Shown here: positions 1 through 14,547 of the stretch, one piece after another | How the letters are laid out: each line of letters starts with the position of its first letter | Numbering within the stretch: position 1 is the stretch's first letter | Origin: Macrosoma leucophasiata | Taxonomy: Eukaryota > Arthropoda > Insecta > Lepidoptera > Hedylidae | Assembly (NCBI GenBank): GCA_036365455.1 | Contig: JAWQUS010000004.1 | Span: 751,501-815,500, forward strand | DNA: 64,000 nucleotides | Direction: 5' to 3' | Made by a program: the position numbers and the translations under genes | The notes under the pieces: generated by a model | Seen by the model: the letters and a program-made list of their open reading frames with translations, nothing else | What the model was told of the DNA's origin: nothing | The model's database searches: none

Positions 1-500
1 TATTACACAGACATCAATCAGTGTCGTGTATTTACACGTGCACCTATATGCGTAGCACGTATAAAATACCAACCGTCATAAGAGGGTAGGAGGTTGGGTG
101 ATTGGGGAAATCGGGTCCATAATAATGTCCATTCTATACGTAGTATTATTACATATTCTCTGGTTAAAGTTAACCTTAATCTGGTAGATTGTGTAATGCA
201 CGTTTATTTTTAGCATGTATACCACCACTCTTTGAATGAGTAAGTAGATAGGTAATTGGCGTTTTATTGTACAAAACGGTTTTCTCAATACAACACCATA
301 TATGGTGATTGTACGCCTCATCTCAACGAGTTCTCAGTGAATCATAGTTTTCATAATAAAACATAGCTGAGTACTAAAAACAAGGGTATGTTATTAATAT
401 TGGATCTGTTTTACTGTTGAACGTCGCTCGTAAAATAATATTATTATGGTTTAAACTTATGCGTTGAAAAATGAGATGACTACTGAAAAATTTTAGCGCG

Positions 501-560
501 TTTTGTAATTTCCTACTTAAACATAGAGAGAGCTCTATGTTTAAGTAGGAAGTTACAAAA
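501..560. repeat. near-perfect 28-bp inverted repeat with 4-nt loop
   Basis: The left arm is 501-528 and the right arm 533-560, with loop agag between them. There is one mismatch in 28 bp, at about position 509. The transcript of either strand would fold into a single tight stem. It could be a small MITE, a foldback remnant or a hairpin RNA precursor; the sequence does not decide. Confidence 0.8.
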
Positions 561-1483
561 CCACCCAGTCCCCAGCCTTAACAATGGGAACTGCATGCTT
601 GTTTGTTATCTTCGTTACATTAAAAAATATATTGGTGGTGGGCATCTTTTGTCCAGCTATGAACATCTTTCGTTTGAAATGATGATAGTTCAGGTATACC
701 TAATAGTTAGTTTAGCTGTGCGTTAGTCATGTGTTAACTATGATAGTTATAAGTAGACTTGAATCTGAATTAAGGACGTAAATAAAATCCATTACCATAA
801 TCATAAGGATACGTACCTAAGTAGGTATACCGACCAACCACATTTAATTGCTTTGATAATGAGTTGTCAACACTTAGCTCAGTAGGCGATAATATTTTGT
901 ACTTATTTGTATATTCAAACCAGAACTGCCGTCTGCGAGAATTAATCAATTAGAATTATCGCTGAACACTCAAAATGGCAAAATCACTACAACTGCTTTA
1001 GTGCGAAGGAGGGATCTCCTACCTACATTTTAAGGTAAATTCGCAGCGATACGATCGATTAAATATTATATTTACTTGTTTTTATTAGATACTCATTTTA
1101 TTCCTATAACGGGTAGGTATGAGCCGTGCTCTAGTTGTCACTATCACACACTGTTGTGTGTCGATACTAACTTACCTACCATCCGGCAGTTCATGGAAAA
1201 AGCCACAGAACAGAAAAAACAAAAAAGCATCCTTAAGATATTTTGACACCGCGAGTCATCACCCTCCCGTTCGTCAGAGGGGCCGCGATTTGCACTCCTT
1301 TCGATCGCGCCAAAAGGAGACGTTCAACTTCAAGGCACGTCCTAAACGCTCTTATTGCCGCGATACATGATCATCAACAACACTCCAATAACACCCGAAG
1401 TACGCGCCGTTGAATTCCGCGTCGCGCCCACTCCCTGCCCCGACCCTAGCACGACCCGCGTGGTCGTTAATCCGGTTACCACT

Positions 1484-1724
1484 TATAGGTCGCGCCAGGT
1501 AAAAAGAACGCTGGCGGTCAAGCTGCGCAGTAGACGATTTATCGCTCTATTTGGTGGTATGAGGTGCGGCGTTTTCAATCTGCCTACCAATACACGAAAC
1601 CGCAAGCGAAAGCTAGATCAAAAATAAACCAATAGGGCTAGTACTTTCGTGCGCGAGTGTACCGATGCGCGAACACATCCCTTCTACTTTCTTCCAGCGT
1701 TCTTTTTACGTGGCGCTACCTATA
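1484..1724. repeat. 31-bp inverted repeat flanking a 179-bp GC-rich spacer
   Basis: The left arm is 1484-1514 and the right arm 1694-1724, matching 29 of 31 positions (tataggt..gcgcca..gtaaaaagaacgctgg). The interior is unusually GC-rich for this part of the window and contains the end of a 90-codon ORF without recognisable domains. It resembles a TIR-bounded unit, but no clear target duplication was found. Confidence 0.6.
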
Positions 1725-2580
1725 CCGATATTTAGAGCGCAAAGTGGACCGCCCCTGATCGCGTATGTCTAATGTCCACACACCCCACAATGTCCTAAGC
1801 AACGTTCTAAGGAGTCTCACTTAGGCAGTTGTGTAGGTCAAATTTAGCCTGAGAACCTTTATCTCTCGTCAATTGCCCGGTAAAGTAGCTGTGAGTATAC
1901 TAGTGCCGTAGTATTATTACATATTCTCTGCTAGTGCAGTCAAGACGAGCCGCCTACATAAGCCCATCAAAAAAGGGCTCTAGTGCGCACACACGACAGA
2001 GGAGGACGCCCTTTGATTAGGGATACCTACAGTGAAAATCGAAATTATCGATACCTCAAAGAAAAGGATAGGTAGTTAAAATGCCTAAAAATATTGATAG
2101 ACAGCGATTAAGCACCCCTGATCATTCATTTCTTCATTTTCGGGCAAACCTACGACCAATTAATTCTGACGGATACAAACATTATTAGGTACGCTTACAA
2201 CTAAACTAGATAGGTACTTAGGTACCAAAATGAAATGATAGACAATTTTGTTTAAAATATTTAATTTACGAATATATAATAAACACTTATTTAAAATGTT
2301 AAGTCGACTTCAAAACCTCACTGAATATCGGGAAATGGCCACGTAACGGAATAAGGTAAGGTAACTATTCATGATTTAACGTCCATGTGACCAGCACGCT
2401 TGTTTGCCAAACTTTGTTACAAAAAATGTGAATTAATGAACTTAAAATTATACATATAGATGCAAAATAAATACATCAAGAGGCGTAATTTTTTTTTGAA
2501 GTCGCTCAAATTTTTTTTGAATCTTGAATCATATACTTACCTTCCTAACATCTACTAATTCACAATACCCTAATACCAAA

Positions 2581-3396
2581 TAAATTAATATTCAGAATCA
2601 GAATCAGAAACTCATTTATTCATTTAGGGTGACAGGCACCTCTTATGACACGTCAAAAACAAACAAAATAAATTAAAGCGAATAACAATTGATATACATG
2701 TCAAACAGGATAAAAAATATATGTAAAGTCAAGAATATCACTAAGCTAAAACTAAATGTCATAAACTAATGTAAAAAGTATATCAGTAGAATGTCTCTTT
2801 TCCCCCTTACAAACTTATAACAAAGAGTAAAAAGAAAAGAAAAAGAGTCATTCTTTGTCATTCACCGGCAAAGTTCCAAAGGATTCTTATTTAAGTATCT
2901 ATTTAGCTTTTCAGGTTCATAATCTCCAAGCCATATATTACACACAATACAATCACAGTCGAAGAACAATAATGTCTTATCTGGGTGACATGCAAATCAA
3001 CATTGAGCTTACATTAAAATAAAAGGGACAATCATAAAAACAAAAATAATAGGTAGGTACTTAGTGATTTTCATTACAGTCATGTCAGCCATGGGTATTT
3101 CAGTATAAAATATTATTAGTAAAATTGAATATCCATACATAAAATTACTTAATTATAAAAAAATACGCTTACTCATTTCAAATGTTATTGGATTAAAATT
3201 TAATATTACACACTTGACTAATGTTATAATATAAAATATATTTTTAATCAAACTTATATGTGTAACTAAAACAAGATCTATAGACTAAGGTTCGGTATAA
3301 AATAAAGATATAGCAAAACTAACTTTAACAAATACATACTTTGGTGCAACCGGACCCTAGTGTATCTAATCTACCAAAAGAAAGTCAAACAGTCAT
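2581..3396. other. AT-rich flank with probable non-LTR tail
   Basis: The repeated AATCAG units at about 2594-2612, followed by actcatttattcatttaggg, look like the 3' tail of an insect non-LTR element in minus orientation. Its body could not be delimited. The remainder is AT-rich and probably includes the 3' UTR of the minus-strand BTB gene. A weak ATTAAA signal for that gene lies at 3243-3248. Confidence 0.35.
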
Positions 3397-4251
3397 TCAT
3401 TGCGATGGAAGTGGATGACGTGCGATATCATCGACTTTGACTGCTCCACACTGTACACAATCAAGTATGGCCAGCATTAAGCTGGTCACTTTGTAATTAG
3501 CTGCAAATTCAATAAGTTCGCACACATTCTTGGCTGTCAGGTTTTTCACAAGCTTATTCACACATTTTCCCTCTAAATCCGTCATCATGTAGTATGAAGC
3601 TAATAATAATACTTGCTCTAAACCTGTGTCAGGTAACGTATGCAAGTAAATATAGTCTTTTAAATGTTGGATGGTCACCTTGGAAGTGCCTGGAACTTCA
3701 ACATTACCCTGACTTGTCTGCCGCCAAGTACCATGGAGCATCTGTCTCAATACGGGGCTGGCAGCTGTAAGCACGGCCCGGTGCATTTGCACAGATCCAT
3801 CTTCGCCGCATAACTCAAAATCTGTCAATTTACTGTCTTCATGAAGAGAGTTTAACGTAGCATTGGGCACAAAGTCCAATTGGATGTAAATACCAAAAGT
3901 GTACTGCTGTTTTTTGATCTCGGCTATCAGACGCCAGGTGGAGTCGTCGATTATCAAACATTTGTTCTTAATACCCAACGATTCACTAGAGAAGTTGATG
4001 GTGTAAGATGATTTGTCATTTGTAAATTTTTTTACGAATTTCACAAATATAAGGTTGTTGTAGCAATTGTTGGCTACTGACGCAATCACCTGGACTTGAA
4101 ACGATGCACGGCCTATTATCAAATACTCGGGACTGTACTCACTACTAGTAGTTGCGAAAGGTGTACAATAGTGATTTTTAACCTCGAATATTACATGTAG
4201 GGTGTTTCCTCGCTGAATTACTTTTTTTACTTGCATTGTGGATGTCTTGAT
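3397..4251 (-). CDS. MATH-like/BTB-POZ domain protein, 279 aa
   Basis: The open frame runs from ATG at 4236 to a stop at 3397 and encodes 279 aa without interruption. Residues about 137-270 look like a BTB/POZ domain followed by a helical tail: the signature CGEDGSVQMHRAVLTAASPV matches the BTB core where a buried His precedes the dimer helix, then a hydrophobic stretch around LLLASYYMMTDLEGKC. Residues 1-125 are beta-rich and resemble the MATH half of speckle-type POZ (SPOP-like) proteins, although conservation is weak. Such proteins usually act as substrate adaptors for Cullin-3 ubiquitin ligases; that role is family knowledge and not shown here. A splice acceptor (CATTTCAG) ends at 4252, so exon sequence begins at 4251 with 15 nt of 5' UTR before the ATG. 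The whole coding region is one exon. Confidence 0.8.
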   Translation of the reverse strand: MKTSTMQVKKVIQRGNTLHVIFEVKNHYCTPFATTSSEYSPEYLIIGRASFQVQVIASVANNCYNNLIFVKFVKKFTNDKSSYTINFSSESLGIKNKCLIIDDSTWRLIAEIKKQQYTFGIYIQLDFVPNATLNSLHEDSKLTDFELCGEDGSVQMHRAVLTAASPVLRQMLHGTWRQTSQGNVEVPGTSKVTIQHLKDYIYLHTLPDTGLEQVLLLASYYMMTDLEGKCVNKLVKNLTAKNVCELIEFAANYKVTSLMLAILDCVQCGAVKVDDIARHPLPSQ

Positions 4252-4492
4252 CTGAAATGAATGTATGGATTAATTCAAACTGATATTGAAAAAATTAAAT
4301 GTACCTACCGACGTTTAGGTGCTTGTCGCAATAATTTGGGCTAAAAGTAACAGACGTACCTATCTAACATTTTATTATGAACTACGTAAAATGTCAACAT
4401 GTCTCTTAAATAAAATTGTTACGTATGGCGAGAGTTCATTAAAATTTCAATAGAGTCTATAGCGAAATAAAACAAAGGAAATAATAGTCGAT

Positions 4493-4537
4493 ACTCACGT
4501 TATTCCAAATCAGCAACTATCAAAAGTAAACAAAGTA
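4493..4537 (-). promoter_or_regulatory. probable 5' UTR exon end and splice donor of the BTB gene
   Basis: A strong minus-strand donor GTGAGTATC occupies 4490-4498, and a matching acceptor lies at 4252-4254. This predicts a 5' UTR exon ending at 4499 and an intron of about 245 bp. The upstream side of that exon meets a retroelement insertion at 4538, so either the transcription start lies between 4499 and 4537 or the retroelement became part of the 5' UTR. Confidence 0.45.
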
Positions 4538-5016
4538 TGTATCTTCACGCCAGGTCCCTAACGGGGTAGGCAGAGAGTGTAGAGCGCCAGACATCCCGGT
4601 TCTGACAAACCTCTCGTGCCTCGTCTACCTTCATCATTCTCTTCATACATTCACGCCGATTCCTAAGACTTTGACCCCACCATCAGACAGAACTCGACCT
4701 ATTTGGTCATGGTAGGTCAGCCTTGGTCTTCCTGGGCCTCTGCAACCATCCACATTCGCATTGTATATCTGTTTAGTCATTCGCTCATTCGACATTCTTT
4801 CTATATGCCCGAACCATCGGAGCATGCCTTTTTTCATTTTTACACCGATACTATCATTCACACAAAGTCTCTTTCTTACATCTTCATTACGAACGCGATC
4901 GGTGAGTGATACACCGCAGATCTTGCGCAACGATCTCATCTCGACCGCGTTCAACTTACTTTCATGCTCTTTCCTGCATACCCAGCTCTCGCTTCCATAT
5001 AAAAGCGTTGGAGTTG
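4538..5016 (-). mobile_element. 5'-truncated RTE-like non-LTR retrotransposon with 16-bp target duplication
   Basis: The minus-strand frame at 4643-5107 encodes the C-terminal end of a reverse transcriptase of the kind common in lepidopteran RTE-like elements (LLYGSESWVC, LRKICGVSLTDR, GMLRWFGHIERMS, GRPRLTYHDQIGR). The insertion is bounded by a perfect 16-bp direct repeat, aaaagtaaacaaagta, at 4522-4537 and 5017-5032. The element's 3' end, on the left here, carries the tgtatgtatc short-repeat tail. Only the last 479 bp were copied, as expected for target-primed reverse transcription that stopped early. Related fragments lie at about 34098-34260, 43612-43685 and 59229-59586. Confidence 0.85.
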
Positions 5017-5032
5017 AAAAGTAAACAAAGTA

Positions 5033-5660
5033 GGTAATTAATTTGTACCTAATTGTATTATTGCAAGTTAGTTTTAAAAACACCAATGAATCAAGATAAG
5101 TAGACACTACGTAATTGCATTTACGTTTTAATTGAATACGGAGATAAGTTGTATACCTATAGTGTACCTATGTAAAATAAATGTTTTATATTTTTTCTCC
5201 TTTTTATTAATAGTTCGTCTGTGGGTAGTTGCGAAACAAGATTTATACCTAACAACGGGCAGCATCAGACGTTCCATTTTATGCAAACAACTGTTATGCG
5301 GTTGAAATGTTTGAATGATTTTCTTTTCATAGGTACTTATAATTTTAATCAATTGAAATCAATCTGAGAAATGTTTAAAGCCGGAATAAGGTAGGTAAAT
5401 ACTTTACTTATCATAGTCAAAGTTACTCAAAGTAGTCAACTAGTCACAGCAGTGAATAGAATCGTTTAGTTTAATGGAATGCAAGACGTGGGTGCTCTCC
5501 TCGGTGGATTACAGATTACAGCCAACCACAATGTGCCGTTAAAACCACGTTAAGGCCCATCTCACACAAAAACTGATAAAATTGTAATAAGTATTTTTAT
5601 TTTTCGCAGTAACATGCGACTGAACTTTAATAATTAAAGAAAAAATGGAAAGAAAAAGCT
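5033..5660. other. intergenic, no gene seen
   Basis: AT-rich sequence without a supported gene. The ORF at 5128-5352 has no recognisable domain and low-complexity ends. Confidence 0.4.
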
Positions 5661-5725
5661 GACTTCGGCCAGGAATCGAACCTGCGACCTCAGGATAACC
5701 GCTTTACCACAAACTACCGAAGTCC
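5661..5725 (-). repeat. tRNA-like SINE head
   Basis: On the minus strand the ends pair over 8 bp (GACTTCGG with CCGAAGTC) and a perfect box B, GGTTCGATTCC, is present with a box A-like TAGTTTGTGG. At 65 nt it is too short and irregular for a functional tRNA cloverleaf. A diverged copy lies at about 7777-7845, where it abuts the Ty3/gypsy remnant. I read both as heads of tRNA-derived SINEs. Confidence 0.55.
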
Positions 5726-5796
5726 AGTTAGCGCGTGCTAATAATTCAGATATTAATGTAAGGAAAATGGCAAACACGGAATATTTATCATTCTGT

Positions 5797-5992
5797 GGTG
5801 GCAAACAAGCATGCAGCTCACATTGATGTTAAATGATGATTGCAGTCTATAGACAGACATCTACACAAAAACTAGAGGTCAAAATGCAGATGCGTTACCA
5901 CCAGAGACCTTGATAAGTCTCTGTGATAGTTATTACGCCGTCATACATTACCGTCTAACCGGAACACGATAGTGCTAACACTACCATAGACG
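5797..5992 (+). repeat. Rep-A copy (partial)
   Basis: Rep-A is my name for a roughly 290-bp dispersed family found throughout this window. It starts near gtggcaaacaagcatgcag, passes through ccagaggtcaaaatgcagatgcg and ccggaacacgatagtgct, and ends gctctaccaccagt. This copy is truncated after cacgatagtgctaacactacca. Confidence 0.75.
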
Positions 5993-7776
5993 TGCAATTT
6001 CGCTTTTAAATACGTAATATACCTATACAAGAACTGTTTCTGTTTATACCTATTAATGTACATACTTACCTACAGACAATATTAAAACTAAAGTACTTTA
6101 CTGGAATAGATGCAAAGCTCCGAGCTGACAAATTCTTAATGTAACTACCAGCTTAATATTAGGGCATCATCAGAGCGCAATATCGGAAGAGCTAAATCAC
6201 GCTGTAAAATTAAATATGATCACTAGCCTAGCTCAAAAGAAGGAAGTATTATTTAATAGCGAACAAGTGCGTGTTGCCAGTGTTGCGAAATCGTGTATTA
6301 TTTCGGCGATGCGATGTGATACGTTGCGGCGCGCGCCTTTTGGAGCGGCGCGTATTTTGGTTCCGCTCGGGTTGCACGCGCGGTCGCCAGACGCCCAACT
6401 GGCGTCAGGTTGCTCAGTTCAACGGGCCAAAGTCTTACAACCTCGCATAGAGGTATAACTAATTCTATGCAACCTCCCATTTACCAAACAATAATAATTC
6501 AGCCTGACTAACAAAGTCACTTCGGCCGCAAGACGTCCAATACGGGACGTATTCCCCAACGATGCTTTCAACAGGTTTCTGCGACATTTTGGGGTGGATA
6601 TGCTATATTCTCCACACTTGGCGGTTGCAGCGACGGTAGTATGTCGCGGGACGCTGCTGCCCATTCCGCGTTATGACAACATTTACTGTCGCCCAATTCA
6701 AATGGTTTGACGAACATGCACGACTGCATTAACGGAAGAACTTCCTCCACTAGTGAGCGGTGGGGTTATCACCTTTCCATGCCTTATAGATGACTTAGGT
6801 ACTAACGAAGCTGTAAATCATTAGCCTACTGGATAACGCAATACAGCTTCTTTTAAGAAGCAATTTTGATCCTCTAGAGCTGTGTTATTTAGAAAAGATT
6901 ATCTCGTAGTAATGCCACCAGAATTCTGTGCATCAGTTAGTTAATTGTGTCACATACCTATGTCACAAGATGTGACTAACAGCGTCTAATTATATTAAGA
7001 TCCATATCGATCTATGATCATAATCGATCGACTAAGAGATATAGATCTATCCACCGATGTAGATGCGATGCACAGCGACTGATGCTACTACAGCGACTGA
7101 AGTTGTTTTGGTTTTGTTTGTGCTGCATACATTTCCATCTAGTCCGAGCGCGGTAGTTAATACCTACTGTTCTAACTACCAGTAGGATAGATTAGTTGTA
7201 TCAATATGGTAGTACCCTTGATATTCGCGACTTGATCTTTGCTATCAGTTACAGTTCAAATACTCTTACCAATCTAAACGAAACCTAGGAGAAGTTTTGA
7301 GAAATATAATATACCTACTAAGGTACCTACTTTTAACATGGATCATCTGCGAAATTGGTGTTCCATTGGCCACCAATATCAAAATCCTCATCACGCCAAT
7401 TAACCAATTACCTAAATATATTAAGATTTCTGCCACATTCAGCGCCTCTTGAGAAGGATCATCATTGATTTCCTAAAATAAGTAAACACGACCATTTGGA
7501 CAGCTCAGTGTAACGGATGCGCACGTTATAATAATTAGCTTCAAGTTTGTATCGAGCTAACCTTCGCAAATGACACAATCATAAATCACGATACCAAAAT
7601 AAAATGCGTCCTCGACTTTTCTTTGCCACTCCACTTGCGTCGTTTCCTTGTTCATGTTTTTCGTTGCATTGCCAATGATGAATTAACAAATAACATAGTA
7701 CACAAGAACCAGCAAGTCGTCATCCATAATGTATCAATTAGCTTCTTAATAGAAACATTTCATTGTATTTAAAGAT
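5993..7776. other. intergenic with a CpG-rich patch
   Basis: No supported coding gene. The stretch 6290-6450 is rich in CG dinucleotides compared with its flanks and might be a promoter or a 5' exon of the plus-strand gene downstream, but no splice-consistent frame was found. The region 6660-6760 resembles 27930-28000 (both contain gcatt...cggaaga..cttc.tccactag), so it belongs to a dispersed repeat. Confidence 0.35.
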
Positions 7777-7845
7777 GACTTCGAGTGACGATCAAACCTG
7801 TGACCTCTGGATAACTAGCCCAGCCACTTTAAGCTACCGAAGTAG
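7777..7845 (-). repeat. tRNA-like SINE head (second copy)
   Basis: The minus strand reads TACTTCGGTAGCTTAAAGTGG near the start and ACAGGTTTGATC near a degraded box B. It is related to 5661-5725 and sits at the 3' edge of the Ty3/gypsy remnant. Confidence 0.45.
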
Positions 7846-7856
7846 AAGATCGATCT

Positions 7857-9149
7857 TCACCCGAAGCACGCCGCGGACACTCCGCCGAATTCATATGGCC
7901 CCAAAAATCTACTTTTCGTTTTATGTCTCTCTGCCATGCTATTTTTTAAGTACGCTGTAGCGCCTATTCTAAAAGTTTTTGGGGCTCTAATATTTTTATT
8001 TATTCTTATATTTCTATTATGTTTTTGATTCTTTAATAAATCGTGAACATTTTTATTTAATTCTTTTGTAAAATCTCTACGTTGCGCGGTATATCTTTGT
8101 ATTACTACTCTTAAATTATCGAAACTTCGTAGTTTCGGCTTTCTACCAAAATGCACTTCAAATGGGGTCATGTTAGTAGAACTGTGCGTTGTATTATTAT
8201 AAGAATGAGTAATAAATGCAATCTTTTGATTATTATCTAGATCTGATTCTCTTTGTAAACGATATAACTCTTGAACTGTGCTATGTAATCGTTCTACATC
8301 CGCGTTGGATTTATGATGTTGAGGGGATGTTGTATGATTCTTTATATTATACGTTTTGAAAAGTTCTGTTAAAACTTCACTACAGAACTATTGTTCTTCG
8401 TCGTGAACTATTTTATTAGGTGCTCCTATGAGTGCAAATATTTCGCATAAATTATCATATACTCTACTTTTCTCAACTGGTTTAACTATCGCATATTTTG
8501 AAAACTTGTCGATAATAGTAAGATACCATTGCCTTTCTAGGGACATAAAGTCAATATGCCAGATGTCCATAGGCTCGTACGGGGTTTCTGTCTCTAGAGA
8601 TAATGTATTATAGGGATGCCTATTATATTTTTCTTTTCTACACATCTCGCAATTTAATATATACTTCTTAATATGCTTCCTCATATTTTCCCAATAATAT
8701 TTATCTCTTAATTGTTTATATACACTTTCTATACCTGCATGTCGGTTATCATATAAATGATATTCTTTAATAAGTTTTAATTGCTCCTCTTTATGTCTAT
8801 TTCTATTAACGATCTTCGTATACCTAACTGGTTTAAATTTACTATGATCGAAATACTTTCTATAAGTTTCACTAACTTTATAATATAGCTCATCATTAGG
8901 AATTATAAATGCATATTTATCCTTACTTAAATACTCTAACATATATTCTTTAATAGTTGTCTCTTCATCGTTTGGTGGAATATGAAAGAACCACATACCT
9001 TTTTCGTATTTCGCGTTCTTGTATGGTGCACTTTCGAACACTACACGTCTTAACCTCTTTGAAGGATAACTATGTCTTATCGGAATACCTTCGTCACTGT
9101 CTTGTTGACATGAGTGCATGGTATTGTTTGAAAACGTATTGTTCGACAT
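7857..9149 (-). pseudogene. Ty3/gypsy integrase remnant, one nonsense codon
   Basis: A single minus-strand frame runs from 9149 to 7857 with only one internal stop, the TAG at 8388-8390. It encodes a retroviral-type integrase. The zinc-binding HHCC part is visible (H..H, then CEMC after YILN). The catalytic core has the first Asp in IWHIDFMS, the second in IVHDEE and the Glu in SNADVERLH. The gap between the second Asp and the Glu is 35 residues (DD35E). The nonsense codon falls four residues after the second catalytic Asp. The C-terminal segment contains MTPFEVHFGRKP, typical of integrases of Ty3/gypsy elements, and ends at a SINE fragment. No LTRs or protease were found, so this is a decayed partial pol. 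Confidence 0.8.
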
Positions 9150-9224
9150 CCACGAATTGGAGCTTGTGTTTATGATTGTTGCTTCCTCGTTTCGTGGAGT
9201 ACTGCTAAGCGATTATTGTTCGCC

Positions 9225-9540
9225 GCATTGTACTTTCAAAGAATCACAACTGGTGTGATGTATTTGTATTCTTTTTAATGCATCAGCCACATGATTCTCT
9301 TTACCTTTTACATGCTCAATTTGATAATCATAGTCTTGCAACTTTAATTTCCACCTCGTAAGTTTTTGATTCGGCTCTTTTAGTTTTGACAACCATATTA
9401 ACGCTTTATGGTCGGTTCTTAATATGAATTTCCTACCGTAAACATATGGTCGAAATTGAGTTACAGCCTAGAGAATTCCCAATAATTCTTTTTCCGTTGT
9501 ATTATATTTTTGCTCCGTTTCGTAATAAATAAATTACTTA
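9225..9540 (-). pseudogene. Ty3/gypsy RNase H remnant upstream of the integrase
   Basis: Translating the minus strand gives a gypsy-type RNase H segment: TEKELLGIL, then a stop, then FRPYVYGRKFILRTDHKALI and DYDYQIEHVKGKENHVADAL. The RTDHKAL and GKENHVADAL motifs carry the acidic residues expected of the domain. The order RNase H then integrase and the shared strand show it is the same element as 7857-9149. A reverse transcriptase was not found beyond 9540, so the copy is truncated there. Confidence 0.75.
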
Positions 9541-10501
9541 CAAATAAATTCAAAAATACTTGTAACTACACTATAGTGGTATGAACCGTAATGTGGATAG
9601 TGATGTGAATCTTGATGTATCGGCTGCGACGGTTTATATACACCTCGCAGCCATTGTTCTTGGCTCGGCCTGATGTTGTTATTTCATCAGCCTGTTGATG
9701 TAAACGATTCTTGCGATTCTTGCATGAACGATGTATTATTTTCATACTGTTTCCAACAATCCGTTCTTGTTTGGATGTCCATGGTGTGGACAATGCAACT
9801 TCCTGGTATTGGTTTCCAGGTATCGACTTTTCATAAGATATTTTAAAACTATGTTCCTTGTTTAGGGGTTGATTTCTCGCATACGTTATTGCGAAAAATT
9901 TGTCAATTTGTCAACGTGTTGAAGCTATATCCCTCTTGATAAAAATAATAAGCTACATTCTTTACCTTCATAAGTACCGCGTTCTAAATTGTCATGGACA
10001 CTGAGACAGCCGACACTGTGTAGCTTTTACTCACTAAAAGAGGGAGAGGTTACGAACCTCTTTATCTCCTTGTTACGAACCGAGGGAACAAAAGCCCCGA
10101 AATTTGCAAGTAGAAACTAATTATTATTCAAACAAGTATAAAAATACTTAGGTATGCAAGTCAAACCCGCCTCAAATCTGATTGCACTGTTTGTGACCGA
10201 CGACCACCTCGTCTTTGGCAAGAACTCGCTGTTAATTAGGAAGAAGTGTATCACTTACCACAGTCATAAATATAGGAACATCTATGACGGACAACGATCC
10301 CTAAGTATCGTTAACGTTGAAATTGATCAAAAATTATATTAATTGTTCATCGCGTTGTGAACTAAGTACCTACAATTGACTGTTTAAATAAAATCCGTGG
10401 TGACACTTTATTATCGTGTATGAGAGTTACTCTTCATCCCAATTATCTATTCAGAAGAATTCAGTAACACATGACTAATAAGTAATTATACCGTGTTGCA
10501 G
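9541..10501. other. intergenic or intron upstream of a coding exon
   Basis: No gene seen. The left part flanks the Ty3/gypsy remnant and may include its leader or an unrelated insertion. The right part ends in the splice acceptor ccgtgttgcag at 10491-10501. ORF 10154-10342 has no recognisable domain. Confidence 0.4.
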
Positions 10502-10592
10502 AAGTGATGCGGCGCGCGGCGTGCGGCGAGGTGTGCGTCGCGCCGCCGCCCGCGCCCGCCCCCCGCACCCCGCACACACACAACACCGCCAG
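10502..10592 (+). CDS. internal coding exon of the plus-strand regulatory gene
   Basis: Acceptor tgttgcag precedes 10502 and donor GTAACT follows 10592. The 91-nt exon is open in the frame needed to join the next exon. It starts with the last two bases of a codon, reads VMRRAACGEVCVAPPPAP and then HTHNTA, and leaves AG to be completed by the G at 11114 as Arg. It is very GC-rich compared with its flanks, which fits coding sequence. No domain is recognised in this short piece. Its 5' neighbours lie upstream and were not identified. Confidence 0.65.
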
Positions 10593-10684
10593 GTAACTAT
10601 TCCTTCTTAAAAACTTACACCTAGTTACAAGACATTACAAGTTATGAAACAGATAAATGAGAATAGGTGTTGTAGATGGAGGCA

Positions 10685-10795
10685 TTGTCGTTATGTATGT
10701 AATGAAGTGGCAAACAAGCATACAGTTCACATTATACTGAGAAGCGTTGCCATGTGGTTGATGTGTCTCTGTGCCGGAAATTACAGCGCCGTGGG
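10685..10795 (+). repeat. Rep-A copy, internally deleted, in the intron
   Basis: gaagtggcaaacaagcatac at the left joins directly to gtctctgtgccggaaattac at the right, so the central part of the family consensus is missing. It lies in the intron between the two coding exons. Confidence 0.6.
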
Positions 10796-11113
10796 ACAAT
10801 TATTATCCCTAAGACGGTCACTGTAGGCAATTCGCCTACCTGAAAGAGGTTCGGACTATTGTCAAAGCAGGTAGGCGAAGGTTGCGGTTAAGTCCGCTTG
10901 TGGTTACCCGAATTAAAACGACATTACACATGTTGTTTTTGTACAAAAATGATTCACTTTACAAGTAGTCTTGCGTTAATCAGCGTGAACGCTACTCTAA
11001 TTTTTAGGTTCAGATCGATTTAAAAATAAGTAGGTAACTAATGTGATTCCCTAATATTGAATAATGTTAAACAATTCTAGAGACTAATTAATGTATTATA
11101 TCTATCGTTTCAG

Positions 11114-14547
<3,434 letters not shown>

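Larger units (their letters stand above)
1..2580. other. gene-poor stretch with hairpins
   Basis: No supported gene. The stretch is AT-rich with one more GC-rich patch at about 1150-1800. Two inverted repeats are listed separately (501-560 and 1484-1724). The 23-base string starting CGTAGTATTATTACATATTC occurs at about 139-162 and again at about 1908-1931, so part of this interval is dispersed repeat. Two short overlapping ORFs at 1119-1370 and 1355-1627 have no recognisable domain and no convincing splice context, so they are not called as genes. Confidence 0.5.

Noticed and set aside
1119..1627. Two overlapping ORFs as a possible small gene
   Set aside because: No recognisable domain, no splice-consistent extension, and the interval includes an inverted-repeat unit.
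5661..5725. Functional tRNA gene
   Set aside because: Box B and an end stem are present, but the length is about 65 nt and a full cloverleaf with anticodon arm could not be drawn; a diverged copy elsewhere indicates a SINE head.
6216..6750. CpG-rich patch with four small ORFs as a gene
   Set aside because: ORFs are on both strands without domains. It may be regulatory or an unrecognised exon, but no splice-consistent frame joins the plus-strand gene.
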